From NCBI GenBank assembly GCA_965250225.1, contig CBDFNQ010000036.1, positions 1-64,000 of the forward strand: 64,000 bases of DNA. Reading direction: 5' to 3'. The position numbers and the translations under genes are program-made. This document shows, piece by piece, positions 44,127-53,226 of the stretch; position 1 is the first letter of the stretch; every line of letters begins with the position of its first letter. The notes under the pieces are model-generated. The model searched no databases and was not told the DNA's origin. It saw only the letters and a list, made by a program, of their open reading frames with translations. This DNA comes from CBDEUK01 sp965250225. Lineage in GTDB: Bacteria; Pseudomonadota; Gammaproteobacteria; Eutrophobiales; Eutrophobiaceae.

Positions 44127-44969
44127 TTACCCGCAGTTATATTGAATAGTTACATTTACTTTTCCCACCAGCGACATTTGTTGGTTTTTTGCATCACCTA
44201 CGGGAAGCTGAGCGGCAATATCTTCTGCTTTGCTCACATGTTCTTGTGCTTCTGTACACGATCGGGCGAAAAATTCTGCCTCAGCCCATTGTATCTCGGT
44301 AGTAATATTGGTGATGTCTTGGACAAATTGAGGTGTATTACGATATTTTTCTACCTCATACACCAATGAAGCCCGTCTCATATATTTCCTCATTGACGAG
44401 AAATCATTACCTGCCATATAACTTCCCGCCAGTGAACGGAGTGCACCAGTATAAACGGTAGAATCACGCGCTCTTTCAATCGCTTTTCCAAGATAAAACC
44501 TAGCTTTTTCGACAAGCATCGAATCCAACAAGAAACCACCAATCGTGTAATATTCAATGTCTGAGACAGTACTTTTCCCATACCAATTATTCTCAATCCT
44601 ATCAAGAATCGCTACCGCTTGATTGGTTAAAAAAATGTTTTTAGCGTTCATCACTCCCGACAGCTTTGCTATTTTTTCTGGCTCTTTTTCATATTGTTTT
44701 AACATATCCATGTGCAGTTTAGGCAAGTTGGATATTTCATTTATGATGTTTTTCAATTCCACGCGGTCTGATAATACTTCTTGTTGAATAGATTTCAGGT
44801 AGGATACAAATGTTGTGCTAAACGAAAAGAGTAGAGCAATCACCGCGACCAACGATGAAACTTCCTTATACCAAGGCTTTTCTTTCTTTTCTAATCTTGC
44901 GTTAAGACTTTGTAGCTTTTCCTTTACTGCCGCAATTTCATCCTCTGAAGAATTATGTTCATCATCCAT
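44127..44969 (-). CDS. membrane-anchored protein with coiled coil and TPR-like helices
   Basis: This 280-residue protein has an acidic N-terminal coiled coil (about 8-30), a single transmembrane helix (about 40-60, VSSLVAVIALLFSFSTTFVSYL) and a long helical domain. That domain has TPR-like spacing (FYLGKAIERARDSTVYTGALRSLAGSYMAGNDFSSMRKYMRRA). I recognise no named family. It lies at the left edge of the large cassette array, with no clear attC on its downstream side, so it may be the terminal cassette or a flanking gene. Confidence 0.6.
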   Translation of the reverse strand: MDDEHNSSEDEIAAVKEKLQSLNARLEKKEKPWYKEVSSLVAVIALLFSFSTTFVSYLKSIQQEVLSDRVELKNIINEISNLPKLHMDMLKQYEKEPEKIAKLSGVMNAKNIFLTNQAVAILDRIENNWYGKSTVSDIEYYTIGGFLLDSMLVEKARFYLGKAIERARDSTVYTGALRSLAGSYMAGNDFSSMRKYMRRASLVYEVEKYRNTPQFVQDITNITTEIQWAEAEFFARSCTEAQEHVSKAEDIAAQLPVGDAKNQQMSLVGKVNVTIQYNCG

Positions 44970-44997
44970 CGTATTCTCCCTATATAATTTTTTATCT

Positions 44998-45056
44998 TGT
45001 AACTAATTTACTACGATTGCCGCTTGCCAATACCACATTATCTGTTTGTTAGAGCA
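44998..45056 (-). other. degenerate attC-like site
   Basis: GTAAC on the left and TTTGTTAG on the right bound about 55 bp with a weak internal inverted repeat. It sits between two minus-strand genes where a cassette border is expected. The boxes are poor, so this is tentative. Confidence 0.35.
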
Positions 45057-45060
45057 CAAC

Positions 45061-45654
45061 TCATTGCTCCTTTAAAAGTAACACCTTACCTAGATGTTCC
45101 AAAATGGCACGGTATCTTTCTGACAAGCTTTGTATCTTTCTACCCACTTCATTTGCAGGTAGTGAAGGATCGCCCAAATATAACTTATCTGGTGTCTTCC
45201 TAAGTGATTCTAGGTATTTATCACACTTTATTTGTACACCCTTATTACACAATAAAGAAACGTGGGCTTCTAAAGTTACCGAGTTATGAAGCTCCTCTAT
45301 AAAATCCTGATAGAATTGGCTAAGTTCTTTTCTACTCTTTTCAGGGAATACTTCACTCAGCGATTCGGTAACTATTTTTGCTGAAAGCAAAGTGGCGTAT
45401 GTAACAAAGCTGCTCTGTAATTTGGTAATAGATAAAGTGATTTCTTCTATTAGCTCTCCTTTTCTTTTATTCCTTTCTTTCTCTTCCTCATTATCAATGC
45501 GAAGTTGTTCAATTTTTATATCCTTTTTGTGGCCTTTGATCACTAGAAAAACACTACTTACAGTTCCAACTAAGGCAATAACTGATGGAATGCCAATTTT
45601 GATCAAATCAGAAAGTAGTCCGGTTGTTATTATCTGTACTTGCTCGGCGGCCAT
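45061..45654 (-). CDS. cassette-encoded membrane-anchored coiled-coil protein
   Basis: This 197-residue protein has one transmembrane helix (about 14-36), then a charged coiled coil (about 40-65, KKDIKIEQLRIDNEEEKERNKRK) and a helical C-terminal domain. It has no recognised family. It is followed and preceded by attC-like sites in the minus-strand direction. Confidence 0.55.
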   Translation of the reverse strand: MAAEQVQIITTGLLSDLIKIGIPSVIALVGTVSSVFLVIKGHKKDIKIEQLRIDNEEEKERNKRKGELIEEITLSITKLQSSFVTYATLLSAKIVTESLSEVFPEKSRKELSQFYQDFIEELHNSVTLEAHVSLLCNKGVQIKCDKYLESLRKTPDKLYLGDPSLPANEVGRKIQSLSERYRAILEHLGKVLLLKEQ

Positions 45655-45672
45655 TTCAGTGTCCTTTTTGTA

Positions 45673-45755
45673 CTCTAACGTTACAGCTCAGTTGGCGCGC
45701 AAAAGCATAGCGACGAAGGAGCGACGCTTTTGAGCGTCAACTGGAGCGCCTTGTT
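45673..45755 (-). other. attC site interrupted at its outer box by the IS91-like element
   Basis: The left part has TCTAACG and a strong imperfect stem (GTTGGCGCGC, AAAAGC/GCTTTT, GCGTCAACTGGAGCGCC). The right outer box would be TTGTTAG, but the sequence runs from CCTTGTT into the IS91-like element and resumes after it at 48068 with ATTAG. Confidence 0.75.
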
Positions 45756-45852
45756 GAACGAAGCCGCTAGCGCGGCAGAAGTTCTAAATATCCGATAATT
45801 CCTCAACCTCGCTCAATTCCGAGTGAGGTTTATAACCATGAGGAATTATCGA

Positions 45853-46758
45853 ATGAACAAAACACAACAACAGCGTTACGAGTCGCTGTACGAACAACAT
45901 GTTAACGCACTCAAACGCCAGGGTAAAAGTAAATCGACTATTGATGTCTATGCGCGTGCCGTTAGACGAGTCACGGCCTACTTTGACCGTTGCCCGGACA
46001 AACTCAATGTCAACGATCTAAAAACCTTCTTCGCATCACTGGTTGAAACCCATTCCTGGAGCACCGTCAAAGTCGATCGTAATGGACTGCAATTCTTCTA
46101 CAAACATGTTTTGAATAAAAAGTGGGAATGGGTCAATATCGTCAAGCCACCCATCGTCAGATCCCTGCCCGATATCCTGACCCCCGATGAGATAACTCAG
46201 CTGATATCTCACACCAAAGAAGCGCGCTATCAAATCTACATTCTCACGGTGTACAGTATGGGGCTACGTCTGGGCGAAGCCTTGGATCTGAAGATCGGTG
46301 ACATTGACTCACAATCCATGCGTGTCCATATCCGCAAGGGCAAGGGACGTAAAGATCGCTATGTTACCTTGCCAAAGAGAACCTTACAGGTATTGCGAAC
46401 GTACTGGGCAACACATCGCCACCCGCAGTTCATTTTCCCGGCGGGTAAAAATAATGTCGAACGACACCAAGCCACGCGGCACATGGACAAAGGCGGCACT
46501 CAGAAATCTTTCCGGGCCCTTGTCCGTAGCGCCGGTATCCATAAACAGGTATCCATCCACACACTACGGCACTGCTATGGTACCCATCTGGTCGAAGTTG
46601 GCTTGAACCTGCGTGCCATTCAAACCGAGATGGGTCATGAATGCCCGAAGACAACGGCGCTCTATACTCAACTGACAGAAATCACGCAACAAAATACCCG
46701 TGAACTCATTGAACGCATGGTCGAACGATTGACCTTGTCAATGACCGGTGAGGGTTGA
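45853..46758 (+). CDS. tyrosine recombinase of the IS91-like element
   Basis: This protein of about 301 residues is in the XerC/phage-integrase family. It has an N-terminal SAM-like DNA-binding domain, then catalytic residues: Arg in MGLRLGEAL, Lys in RKGKGRKDR, HTLRHCYGTH, MGHECPKTTALY with the nucleophilic Tyr. I choose the ATG at 45853, which has GAGGAAT 7-8 nt upstream; longer starts lack a site. It lacks the extra segment that marks integron integrases (IntI). It ends 3 bp before the transposase gene, so the two are co-expressed. Its part in transposition is unknown. Confidence 0.88.
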   Translation: MNKTQQQRYESLYEQHVNALKRQGKSKSTIDVYARAVRRVTAYFDRCPDKLNVNDLKTFFASLVETHSWSTVKVDRNGLQFFYKHVLNKKWEWVNIVKPPIVRSLPDILTPDEITQLISHTKEARYQIYILTVYSMGLRLGEALDLKIGDIDSQSMRVHIRKGKGRKDRYVTLPKRTLQVLRTYWATHRHPQFIFPAGKNNVERHQATRHMDKGGTQKSFRALVRSAGIHKQVSIHTLRHCYGTHLVEVGLNLRAIQTEMGHECPKTTALYTQLTEITQQNTRELIERMVERLTLSMTGEG

Positions 46759-46761
46759 GCC

Positions 46762-47811
46762 ATGGAACTCGCCTCAATCATTGAACAGTATCAAGCCCCA
46801 TTATATGCACGCTATGGAGCATCGTTGTTGCCCGTACAAAAACAGCTGTTAAACGCGATTATCCATTGCCGCACTGAACGCTATGGCGAGATGGTACTTC
46901 GCTGTGATGACTGTTCAGAGCAACAACGGTGTTTCCATTCCTGCGGACATCGCAGTTGTCCTCGTTGTCAAAACCATGAGACGACACAGTGGTTACAACG
47001 CCAACGGCAAAAGTTGTTGCCGGTTGATTACTTCATGGTGACGTTTACCTTGCCTTATGAATTGCGTTCACTGGCCTGGCAACATCCAAAGACCGTATAC
47101 AACGCACTCTTCACTTGTGCATCGAGCACCTTGAAAGATTTTGGACACAACGATAAAAAACTCGGGGGTTGCATGGGCATGACGGCGGTATTGCACACGC
47201 ACTCCCGGCGTCTTGACTATCATCCGCATGTCCATGTCGTCGTACCCGGTGGTTGTCTGAACCGGCAACGCCGACAATGGCAGAAGATGAAAGGCAAATA
47301 CCTCTTTAATGAATTTGCCTTGGCCAAGGTTTTTCGAGGGCGTTTGTTGGAGTCCTTAACCTCACAAGGCTTGTCGATCCCCAATAAACTACCGGACAAG
47401 TGGGTGGTGGATTGTCTTCCTGTCGGCAAAGGCAAACCCGCGCTGGAATACTTATCGCGTTACCTGTACCGAGGCGTTATCTGTGAGAAGAACATTATTG
47501 CTGAGCAGGATGGCAAGGTGACGTTTAAGTATGTCGATAGCAGTTCAGGGTTAGCGCAATACCGCACACTCAAGGGCGAAGATTTCCTCTGGTTGTTGTT
47601 GCAGCATGTGTTGCCAAAAGGCTTTCGGCGTGTGCGGGACTTTGGTTTCCTACATGGTAATGGCCGAAAAATGTTGATGTTAATACAGTGGGTCTTGCGT
47701 GTTGTTATCGACAGAAAAGCAACCGTATCTCGACCTCCGTTTACCTGTCCCAACTGTAAAGGCGCAATGAACATCATGGCCTTTATCCGACCAAGCTGGC
47801 GCTCGGGGTAA
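46762..47811 (+). CDS. IS91-family HUH transposase (copy 1)
   Basis: This 349-residue rolling-circle transposase has an N-terminal zinc-binding block (CDDCSEQQRCFHSCGHRSCPRCQ), the HUH metal motif HPHVHVVVPGG near residue 155 and the Tyr-containing helix YLSRYLYRGVI near 237. A C-terminal second CxxC (FTCPNCKG) follows. It nicks and joins single-stranded DNA at the element origin. It is intact and identical in length to copy 2. Confidence 0.93.
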   Translation: MELASIIEQYQAPLYARYGASLLPVQKQLLNAIIHCRTERYGEMVLRCDDCSEQQRCFHSCGHRSCPRCQNHETTQWLQRQRQKLLPVDYFMVTFTLPYELRSLAWQHPKTVYNALFTCASSTLKDFGHNDKKLGGCMGMTAVLHTHSRRLDYHPHVHVVVPGGCLNRQRRQWQKMKGKYLFNEFALAKVFRGRLLESLTSQGLSIPNKLPDKWVVDCLPVGKGKPALEYLSRYLYRGVICEKNIIAEQDGKVTFKYVDSSSGLAQYRTLKGEDFLWLLLQHVLPKGFRRVRDFGFLHGNGRKMLMLIQWVLRVVIDRKATVSRPPFTCPNCKGAMNIMAFIRPSWRSG

Positions 47812-48083
47812 CAAACTCGAAGCCATTAAAACAACAAACACATTCAACACAGGAGTCTGTTCACGGTTATGACGACATGGAGTTATTATTTAATTCCCTT
47901 TACCGGGACAAGGCATTTGCTCGCCCGGAAAAAAAGTCTTTCGCTTCCGACCGACAATCTACTGATATTCCAAAAAAGATATTTGCTATTATAAGTACCG
48001 AGTAAACTGACCGGGCTTGTTCAACAACGGGATAATGTCGCGGCTATCGCGCGACATATCCTTGTTCATTAGCTGTATTTTTA

Positions 48084-48605
48084 TTAAGGTATGTTATTGC
48101 CATTTTTAATCAATAAATTAAAATCAACTCCTTCTCTTATCGTATACCTATCACTAGGCTTACAAGAAGTGCTATTCCCCAAATTTAAACCGTTTCGCAT
48201 GAGAAAACCACCTGGAGTATAAAATGCTTTATATTTATAGAACTCTTTTTTAGTAAAGGCATCAATATAAACAACTGATTGTTCGCGTATTGGAAATACA
48301 TATCCTGAAAGATAGACTATCTCTTTCTTTAAATTATGAGCAGCAACTACATTTTTAAATGTAGGTGATAACCAAACAATTGCTTCATTATTACAGAGAA
48401 CCTGAAACTGAATTCTTCCAACAATTTCATCTGAAAACGGTAAGACTAAAATTATTAAGTAAATAACTGTAAATGGAAGTCCTGCTTTTTTAGTACATAA
48501 TTTTGCTATCTTCTGGGCAATCCAGAACCAACCACAAAAAATATTAAAGTAATTATCCCTATCATTATTTAGACTTCCGTGATAATCAGATGAGCGCCGA
48601 TACAG
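48084..48605 (-). pseudogene. cassette reading frame without a start codon
   Basis: A 174-codon minus-strand frame is open from just after a TAG in the attC at 48606 to a TAA at 48084. It encodes a plausible protein with one hydrophobic helix (FTVIYLIILVLPF) and a soluble domain (FKNVVAAHNLKKEIVYLSGYVFPIREQS). No ATG or good GTG occurs in the first two thirds. Either the 5' end has been lost or a non-standard start is used. It occupies exactly one cassette between the IS91-like element and an attC. Confidence 0.45.
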
Positions 48606-48655
48606 CTAACGGCTGAATTGTGGGGCGGCGTAGCCGTCCCACATGAATGATTTGA
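48604..48655 (-). other. attC site interrupted by the IS1111-type element
   Basis: GCTAACGGCTGAATTGTGGG begins a site with a strong GGGGCGGC...GCCGTCCC core and a right arm ending ATGAATGATTTG. The expected TTGTTAG box is replaced by the IS110-family element. Confidence 0.7.
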
Positions 48656-48747
48656 TACTTATTGAGGCTCCTCTTGCGACTTTCAGGCTTAGTTCCATGC
48701 GGAGCTATCCTACGTGTTTCAATCACAATGCGAAAGAGGAGCCTCAG

Positions 48748-49795
48748 ATGAGATTTTACACCAAACAGCATCAACATTATTGCGGAATTGATCTGCATAC
48801 GCGGATGATGTACGTCTGCATACTAGATCAGTCCGGAACTATCGTCACCCATCGTAATATGAAAACCAGTCCAGAAAATCTACTCGCCACGATAGCGCCT
48901 TATCGAGAAGATTTAGTCATTGCCGTTGAATGTATCTTCACCTGGTATTGGTTAGCCGATACTTGCGCCAGAGAAGGAATTGATTTTGTATTGGGTCATG
49001 CCTTGTACATGAAAGCCATCCACGGTGGTAAAGCCAAGAACGATAAAATAGACTCGCATAAAATTGCCTTATTGTTGAAAGGTGGTATGTTGCCACAGGC
49101 GTATGTCTATCCTGCCAGGATGCGGTCCACGCGAGACCTGTTACGTCGTCGACTGTATTTGACGCGCTATCGGGCTGACTTAACCGCCCACATCCAAAAC
49201 ACAGTGAGTCAATATAACCTGCCAGCTCTGGGTGCACGAGTGGGTCGTAAGAAAGAACGGGCTGAGATAGCAAAACATTTTCCCGAGCCAGTGGTTCGAC
49301 AAATGATCCAACTGGATGTGGATGTCATTCATCATCTGGATGAGCAATTACGTGTGTTGGAACAAGACCTGGCGATGAAAGCCAAGGCGCACGATGCCTT
49401 TGCCTATCATCTCCTGCGCTCGGTGCCAGGCATTGGTCGGATATTATCCATGGTTATTTTCTATGAGATAGAGGACATTCATCGCTTTCCCACATTAGGC
49501 CAGTTTGTTTCGTATTCACGTCTCGTAAAATGTGCAAAAGAATCAGCCGGCAAAAAACTGGGCTACTCGAGCAAAAAAAATAGGCAATGCGTATTTGAAA
49601 TGGGCCTTTAGTGAAGCGGCTGTCTTGTTTTTAAAAGGCAATCCAGCGGCACAGAAAGCGATTAAGAAAATGGCTAGTAAACACGGGAAGGGTAAAGCCT
49701 TATCGATCCTGGCACATCGTTTAGGTCGAGCCGTGTATGTAATGTTAAAGAAACGCCAACCGTTTGACCAGGAGCGCTTCATGAAAACGCTTTAG
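48748..49795 (+). pseudogene. IS110-family transposase, frame broken at an A8 run
   Basis: The first frame from the ATG at 48748 has the DEDD RuvC-like N-terminal domain (CGIDLHTRMMYVCILD, KNDKIDSHKIALLL) and the start of the C-terminal Tnp_20 domain (LRSVPGIGRILSMVIFYEI). At the A8 run (49573-49580) it shifts into a dead end. The second frame continues the family (KIGNAYLKWAFSEAAVLFLK ... GRAVYVMLKKRQPFD) to 49795. Seven A residues would give one intact protein of about 348 residues. Slippage, decay or sequence error are all possible. Confidence 0.85.
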
Positions 49796-50030
49796 CTATG
49801 GGAGGAGGCTGTGACGCTCAACGTTTAACTGGACGCCACAAGACCCAAGTTCATCAGACCGAAACAAATCGATACATTGACTTTCTAAGTCCCGATACGG
49901 TCATGAGCAGGGTTGGCACCCTGCATGATTTGATTAGCGCACGGTCTCGCTCCTTCTTTTAACGATTATTAAGTTTGGGTTCTGCCCCTGAGGTCAGCCT
50001 GAAACTAACTGATAAAATACAATCAGACGA
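49796..50030 (+). ncRNA. candidate bridge RNA region of the IS1111-type element
   Basis: About 235 bp of non-coding sequence follow the transposase inside the element. IS110-family elements encode a structured bridge RNA that pairs with donor and target DNA; in the IS1111 group the long non-coding end is downstream of the transposase. Several short stems can be drawn (for example CAGGGTTGGCACCCTG near 49910). No direct evidence of expression; inference from position. Confidence 0.35.
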
Positions 50031-50261
50031 TTTGAATAGGACTCACCAGGGTATGAAATTATTTTTAGTGTTGGGTAACTATTGATGTAAACAAGTTGCC
50101 CGGATAAAGCTCGATAAGTGTTTATTGCAGGGATCAACCTGACAATGTAGATGAAAACAAAGTCAGACGACCGATTTTAATAATGATGTTATCGATTTAA
50201 TGCGTCGAGGGGTTTATTTGTCTCTTGACAGAGCGGGGCCTCATAAGTGTTATAAGCTTTA
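50031..50261. other. gene-free cassette remnant
   Basis: No gene is visible. The right end (GGGGCCTCATAAGTGTTATAAGC, ending near 50251) resembles the arm of an attC with a GTTAT-type outer box, so this is probably a truncated attC or cassette left beside the insertion sequence. Confidence 0.35.
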
Positions 50262-50615
50262 TCAACAATCACCATCGCCACCGCCACCGCCCCAATAACC
50301 GCCCAAAAAACTACTGTCTACTCTAGAAGAAAGTGAGGCTGAATATCTATACAATAAACTGAATAGCACTATAGTTAATGAGAGGCTAAATGCCCAGGGT
50401 AAGATTATTGATGTTAATAATACACCTGACTCTACTTCCATATATTTATAACTTGCAGAAGAAGTTAAGCTAAGTAAAGAAAAAGAAAGTGACCAACCTA
50501 ACCAAGCTAAACCAAATGCAATTAGCCATAATAAAAACACAAACATACCGATCTTAGTATCAAGACTTGCGCCCACATATAATGCTATACCAGTAAATAA
50601 ATTTAATTCTTTCAT
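50262..50615 (-). CDS. cassette-encoded small membrane protein
   Basis: This 117-residue protein has three hydrophobic helices (about 5-20, 22-50 and 65-88) and a Gly-rich tail (GGYWGGGGGDGDC). I recognise no family. It is bounded by attC-like sequences on both sides. Confidence 0.5.
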   Translation of the reverse strand: MKELNLFTGIALYVGASLDTKIGMFVFLLWLIAFGLAWLGWSLSFSLLSLTSSASYKYMEVESGVLLTSIILPWAFSLSLTIVLFSLLYRYSASLSSRVDSSFLGGYWGGGGGDGDC

Positions 50616-50629
50616 GTTTTGTTCATTGC

Positions 50630-50683
50630 TTATAACGTTGAATTCAGCGGCGCGGTAGCGTCCTGTGAAATGACAGGTTATGA
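50630..50683 (-). other. attC-like site (GTTAT-type boxes)
   Basis: CTTATAACG on the left and GGTTATG on the right bound a GGCGCGGTAGCGTCC core. It separates two minus-strand cassette genes. Confidence 0.6.
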
Positions 50684-50696
50684 GTTTTTACTTAAA

Positions 50697-51347
50697 TTAA
50701 TTAGATTTCCACCAAGTTGGCTTACCCGACAATTGTAATAGAATTTTTTCAGTCTCCACTGCTCCTGTACTGGTTAGAAACTCCATAGACATATACCAAA
50801 TTCGACCGAGATCAGGATGTTTAGTTGTCAAAACTAATTCAAAGGCACCGGCTGACTTTGCAGGGATTTTAAATGGTGGCACTAACTTATGAGTTTGAAT
50901 GCCTTTTTTGTATTCAAGTACATATTCATATTGATAAGCCGATTTCAAAGCACCAGGTTCACCACCTCTTTCTCCGGTTATATCATCAACATGATATTTT
51001 ATATGAGTGACAACCATATCTTTATCATTTGGATTTTCAAGAGAGATAAGGAAAATCGGGTAGTTGAAAGGAGACTTTAGAAAATAAGGATCTGGTTCAA
51101 AAGATATGACTTTTTTATCGTAAAAAGAACTTTCTTTTTCTTGATATGAGGTTTCCCCATTTAGGGCGAATTGTATTAATTGGGGAGCCTTGTCACCGTT
51201 ATTGAAGAGGTTAACAAGCGTTGAAATAGAACTCGTTGTTTTTTCAATGCCAATTATTATTACACCGAATATAATTAGTATAGAAAACATTTTATTGTTT
51301 TTAAACCAATCTAAAACTTGTTCTACTCTATTTTTTGTCTTAGTCAT
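50697..51347 (-). CDS. cassette-encoded membrane-anchored protein
   Basis: This 216-residue protein has one N-terminal transmembrane helix (about 20-38) and an extracytoplasmic beta-rich domain (about 60-215; DPYFLKSPFNYPIFLISLENPNDKDMVVTHIKYHV). I recognise no named family. Its start lies 36 bp beyond the 3' end of the group II intron, so the intron sits exactly between this cassette and the preceding attC. Confidence 0.6.
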   Translation of the reverse strand: MTKTKNRVEQVLDWFKNNKMFSILIIFGVIIIGIEKTTSSISTLVNLFNNGDKAPQLIQFALNGETSYQEKESSFYDKKVISFEPDPYFLKSPFNYPIFLISLENPNDKDMVVTHIKYHVDDITGERGGEPGALKSAYQYEYVLEYKKGIQTHKLVPPFKIPAKSAGAFELVLTTKHPDLGRIWYMSMEFLTSTGAVETEKILLQLSGKPTWWKSN

Positions 51348-51382
51348 TCGTTATCCTTGTTAAATTGTATGCAATACTCATA

Positions 51383-53224
51383 ATCGGGATAGGGAGACAC
51401 CTCACGATGCCCCTCCTCCCACACCACCGGGCATACGGATCACGTACCACGGCGGTTCAAATTTCTTTATATTCATCTTGTTGCCAGTTCTGGCAACCCC
51501 AAGTTCTTAAAGTACTTGTTTGGCATTGCATAGTAAAGTCCAGGGCTTCTACTTAAACGCCATGGGCCATGGGCTGACTTGGCGGTGTTCCATGCCAGTT
51601 GTCGCTTAACACCCATCGCTCTCAGTTTTCTATACCCAGAACGTCCCCACTGTTTCCAAACATAACTTCGCAATCGTCGCCGGATCCACTTATCCAAGTC
51701 TTTCAGAGGACTCAATACTTCGGCAATGTCAAAGTATGCTTTCCAACCAAGCAGGGATTTTCTTAGCTCTGAAATAACTTGTCTTATAGAATGGCCTCTC
51801 GTTCGACGGCTCAGTGTTCTTATCGTGGATTTTAATTTCTTTAATGCCTTGTTCGACACTTTGATTTTATTACCACGCTTGCGACTGAACGTAAACCCCA
51901 GAAAGGTTCTTTTCCAGGGACGGTCTACAGCGCTCTTGTGGGGATTCACTTTGAGCCTGAGTGATGCTCCAACATACCGCTGTAAACTTTTCATCACGCG
52001 TTCCCCTGCTTCCTGACTTTTAACAAAAACAACAAAGTCATCAGCGTAGCGAACGAAAGAATGACCGCGCTTTTCTAGCTCCCAATCAAGTTGATTCAGT
52101 ACAATATTCGACAGTATCGGCGAGAGTGGCCCACCTTGCGGAACGCCTTCTGTACTCGCTACTTTCTTGCCATCAATTTGTACTCCCGCTTTCAGAAAGC
52201 GGTTAATCAACCTGAGCAACGCTGGGTCTTGATGCTTTTCTTTTAGCTGTGTCATGAGTAAGTCATGATTCACTCCGTCAAAGAATGCTTCAAGATCGCA
52301 GTCGACAATCCAATCTTTTTCATTTCGAATTGTTGATTGCGCATAACGTATTGCTTGGTGTGCATTTCGTTTAGGACGAAAGCCATAACTGTTGTCATGG
52401 AATTCCGGCTCCCATTCGATTTGCATCACCTGTGATATGGCCTGTTGTATTAATCGATCTAATACCGTCGGTATACCGAGCTGACGTTTACCACCTTCTG
52501 GCTTTGGAATTTCAACACGCAAAACCGGACGGGGACAATACGTTCCGTCGATTAGTTTGTGTTTAATTCGTCGCCAGTGTTGCTTAAGATAATCGGGAAG
52601 GGCATCAACTCTCATTCCGTCGATACCTGCGGCACCTTTATTGCGTTGCACTTGTTTTAACGCGCGCGTTAGATTATTCCTCTCCAGTACGCGATTAATT
52701 AATGATGAACATAAATTGGATTTTGACTCAATTGGATTTCCCATTTCTGATTCACCCACTGGGTTATCCAGAGACAGTGTTAACTGCTTATCAGGTGCCA
52801 TTCAGAAATACTGCTCCAACGATTACTCTCCTAAATTCGTTCTGGCCTTCAGTTGCGAGAGTGCAACCTACTATGCCTTCTGCTGACTTCTGTATTGCGA
52901 TCACAATAGATCTCTCTGTTGTCAGTTGTTCCTTCAACACAATACAGAGCTCCCGGGGTAAGACTCTTAACTTTCATCGCGTAAACGCCCAATTTATAAA
53001 ACGTAATCCAATTGCAGATAGAAGACTTCGTTGTCACGTGCCAACTCGTCTCAATTACGTCACACCTCTTATTGGGTTCTTGTCCATCGCCCCGCGATTT
53101 TGCGTTGGGCTTCCTTCAGACCCTGCCTCGCGACAACGCCCTTGCCCTGTCGCTAACCTTCGGCTCTGCGTATACCTGGTAAGAGGACTTACACCTCTCT
53201 AGTTAAGTGCCATGCCCGGCACAC
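51383..53224 (-). mobile_element. group IIC-type intron (attC-associated)
   Basis: On the minus strand the unit starts near 53224 with GTGTGCCGGGCATGG, a typical group II 5' end, and has about 420 nt of ribozyme domains I-IV before the reverse-transcriptase frame. After the protein, domain V (51422-51458, AACCGCCGTGGTACG ... CGTATGCCCGGTGGTG) and the 3' end CTCCCTATCCCGAT near 51383 follow. The 5' exon is an attC stem-loop ending TTTAGGCGT. Its length of about 1.84 kb and attC location fit the group IIC-attC class. It is a ribozyme and retroelement. Confidence 0.85.
51473..52801 (-). CDS. ltrA: group II intron reverse transcriptase/maturase
   Basis: This 442-residue intron-encoded protein has RT blocks in order: NKGAAGIDGMRVD near residue 55, SYGFRPKRNAHQA, DLEAFFDGVNHDLL, EGVPQGGPLSPILSNI, and the catalytic YADDFVVF near residue 255. 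A maturase X domain follows (about 320-440). No C-terminal endonuclease domain is present, as is usual for group IIC. It is intact, so the intron may still be mobile. Confidence 0.94.
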   Translation of the reverse strand: MAPDKQLTLSLDNPVGESEMGNPIESKSNLCSSLINRVLERNNLTRALKQVQRNKGAAGIDGMRVDALPDYLKQHWRRIKHKLIDGTYCPRPVLRVEIPKPEGGKRQLGIPTVLDRLIQQAISQVMQIEWEPEFHDNSYGFRPKRNAHQAIRYAQSTIRNEKDWIVDCDLEAFFDGVNHDLLMTQLKEKHQDPALLRLINRFLKAGVQIDGKKVASTEGVPQGGPLSPILSNIVLNQLDWELEKRGHSFVRYADDFVVFVKSQEAGERVMKSLQRYVGASLRLKVNPHKSAVDRPWKRTFLGFTFSRKRGNKIKVSNKALKKLKSTIRTLSRRTRGHSIRQVISELRKSLLGWKAYFDIAEVLSPLKDLDKWIRRRLRSYVWKQWGRSGYRKLRAMGVKRQLAWNTAKSAHGPWRLSRSPGLYYAMPNKYFKNLGLPELATR

Positions 53225-53226
53225 AC

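Larger units (their letters stand above)
45751..48067 (+). mobile_element. IS91-like element with tyrosine recombinase gene, copy 1
   Basis: This 2317-bp unit is shared with the copy at 54451-57868; the identity begins at TTGTTGAACG and ends at CCTTGTTC in both. The left end holds a hairpin (GCCGC-TAG-CGCGGC) between GAAC and GTTC. The right end holds a hairpin (TGTCGCG/CGCGACA) followed by CTTGTTC, as expected for an IS91-type replication origin next to a GTTC target. No target duplication is evident, in line with rolling-circle transposition. It carries two genes, a tyrosine recombinase and an HUH transposase. Both genomic copies sit at an attC outer box. Confidence 0.85.
48656..50030 (+). 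mobile_element. IS110-family (IS1111-type) insertion sequence in an attC site
   Basis: A transposase of the IS110 family lies in a unit of about 1.4 kb whose left end abuts an attC arm. Candidate subterminal inverted repeats are TTTCAGGCT at 48681-48689 and AGCCTGAAA at 49996-50004, as IS1111-group elements have. A further 12-bp hairpin (GAGGCTCCTCTT...) lies between the left end and the transposase start. The long non-coding stretch is on the right, as in the IS1111 group. The exact ends are estimates. Confidence 0.7.

Noticed and set aside
45853..46758. Tyrosine recombinase as the integron integrase IntI
   Set aside because: It lacks the extra IntI-specific segment between the second and third catalytic patches, lies inside the repeated IS91-like unit, and is co-oriented with the transposase rather than with an attI.
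52702..53202. Plus-strand 166-codon frame over the intron 5' region
   Set aside because: It covers ribozyme domains and the start of the reverse transcriptase on the other strand; no protein family pattern.
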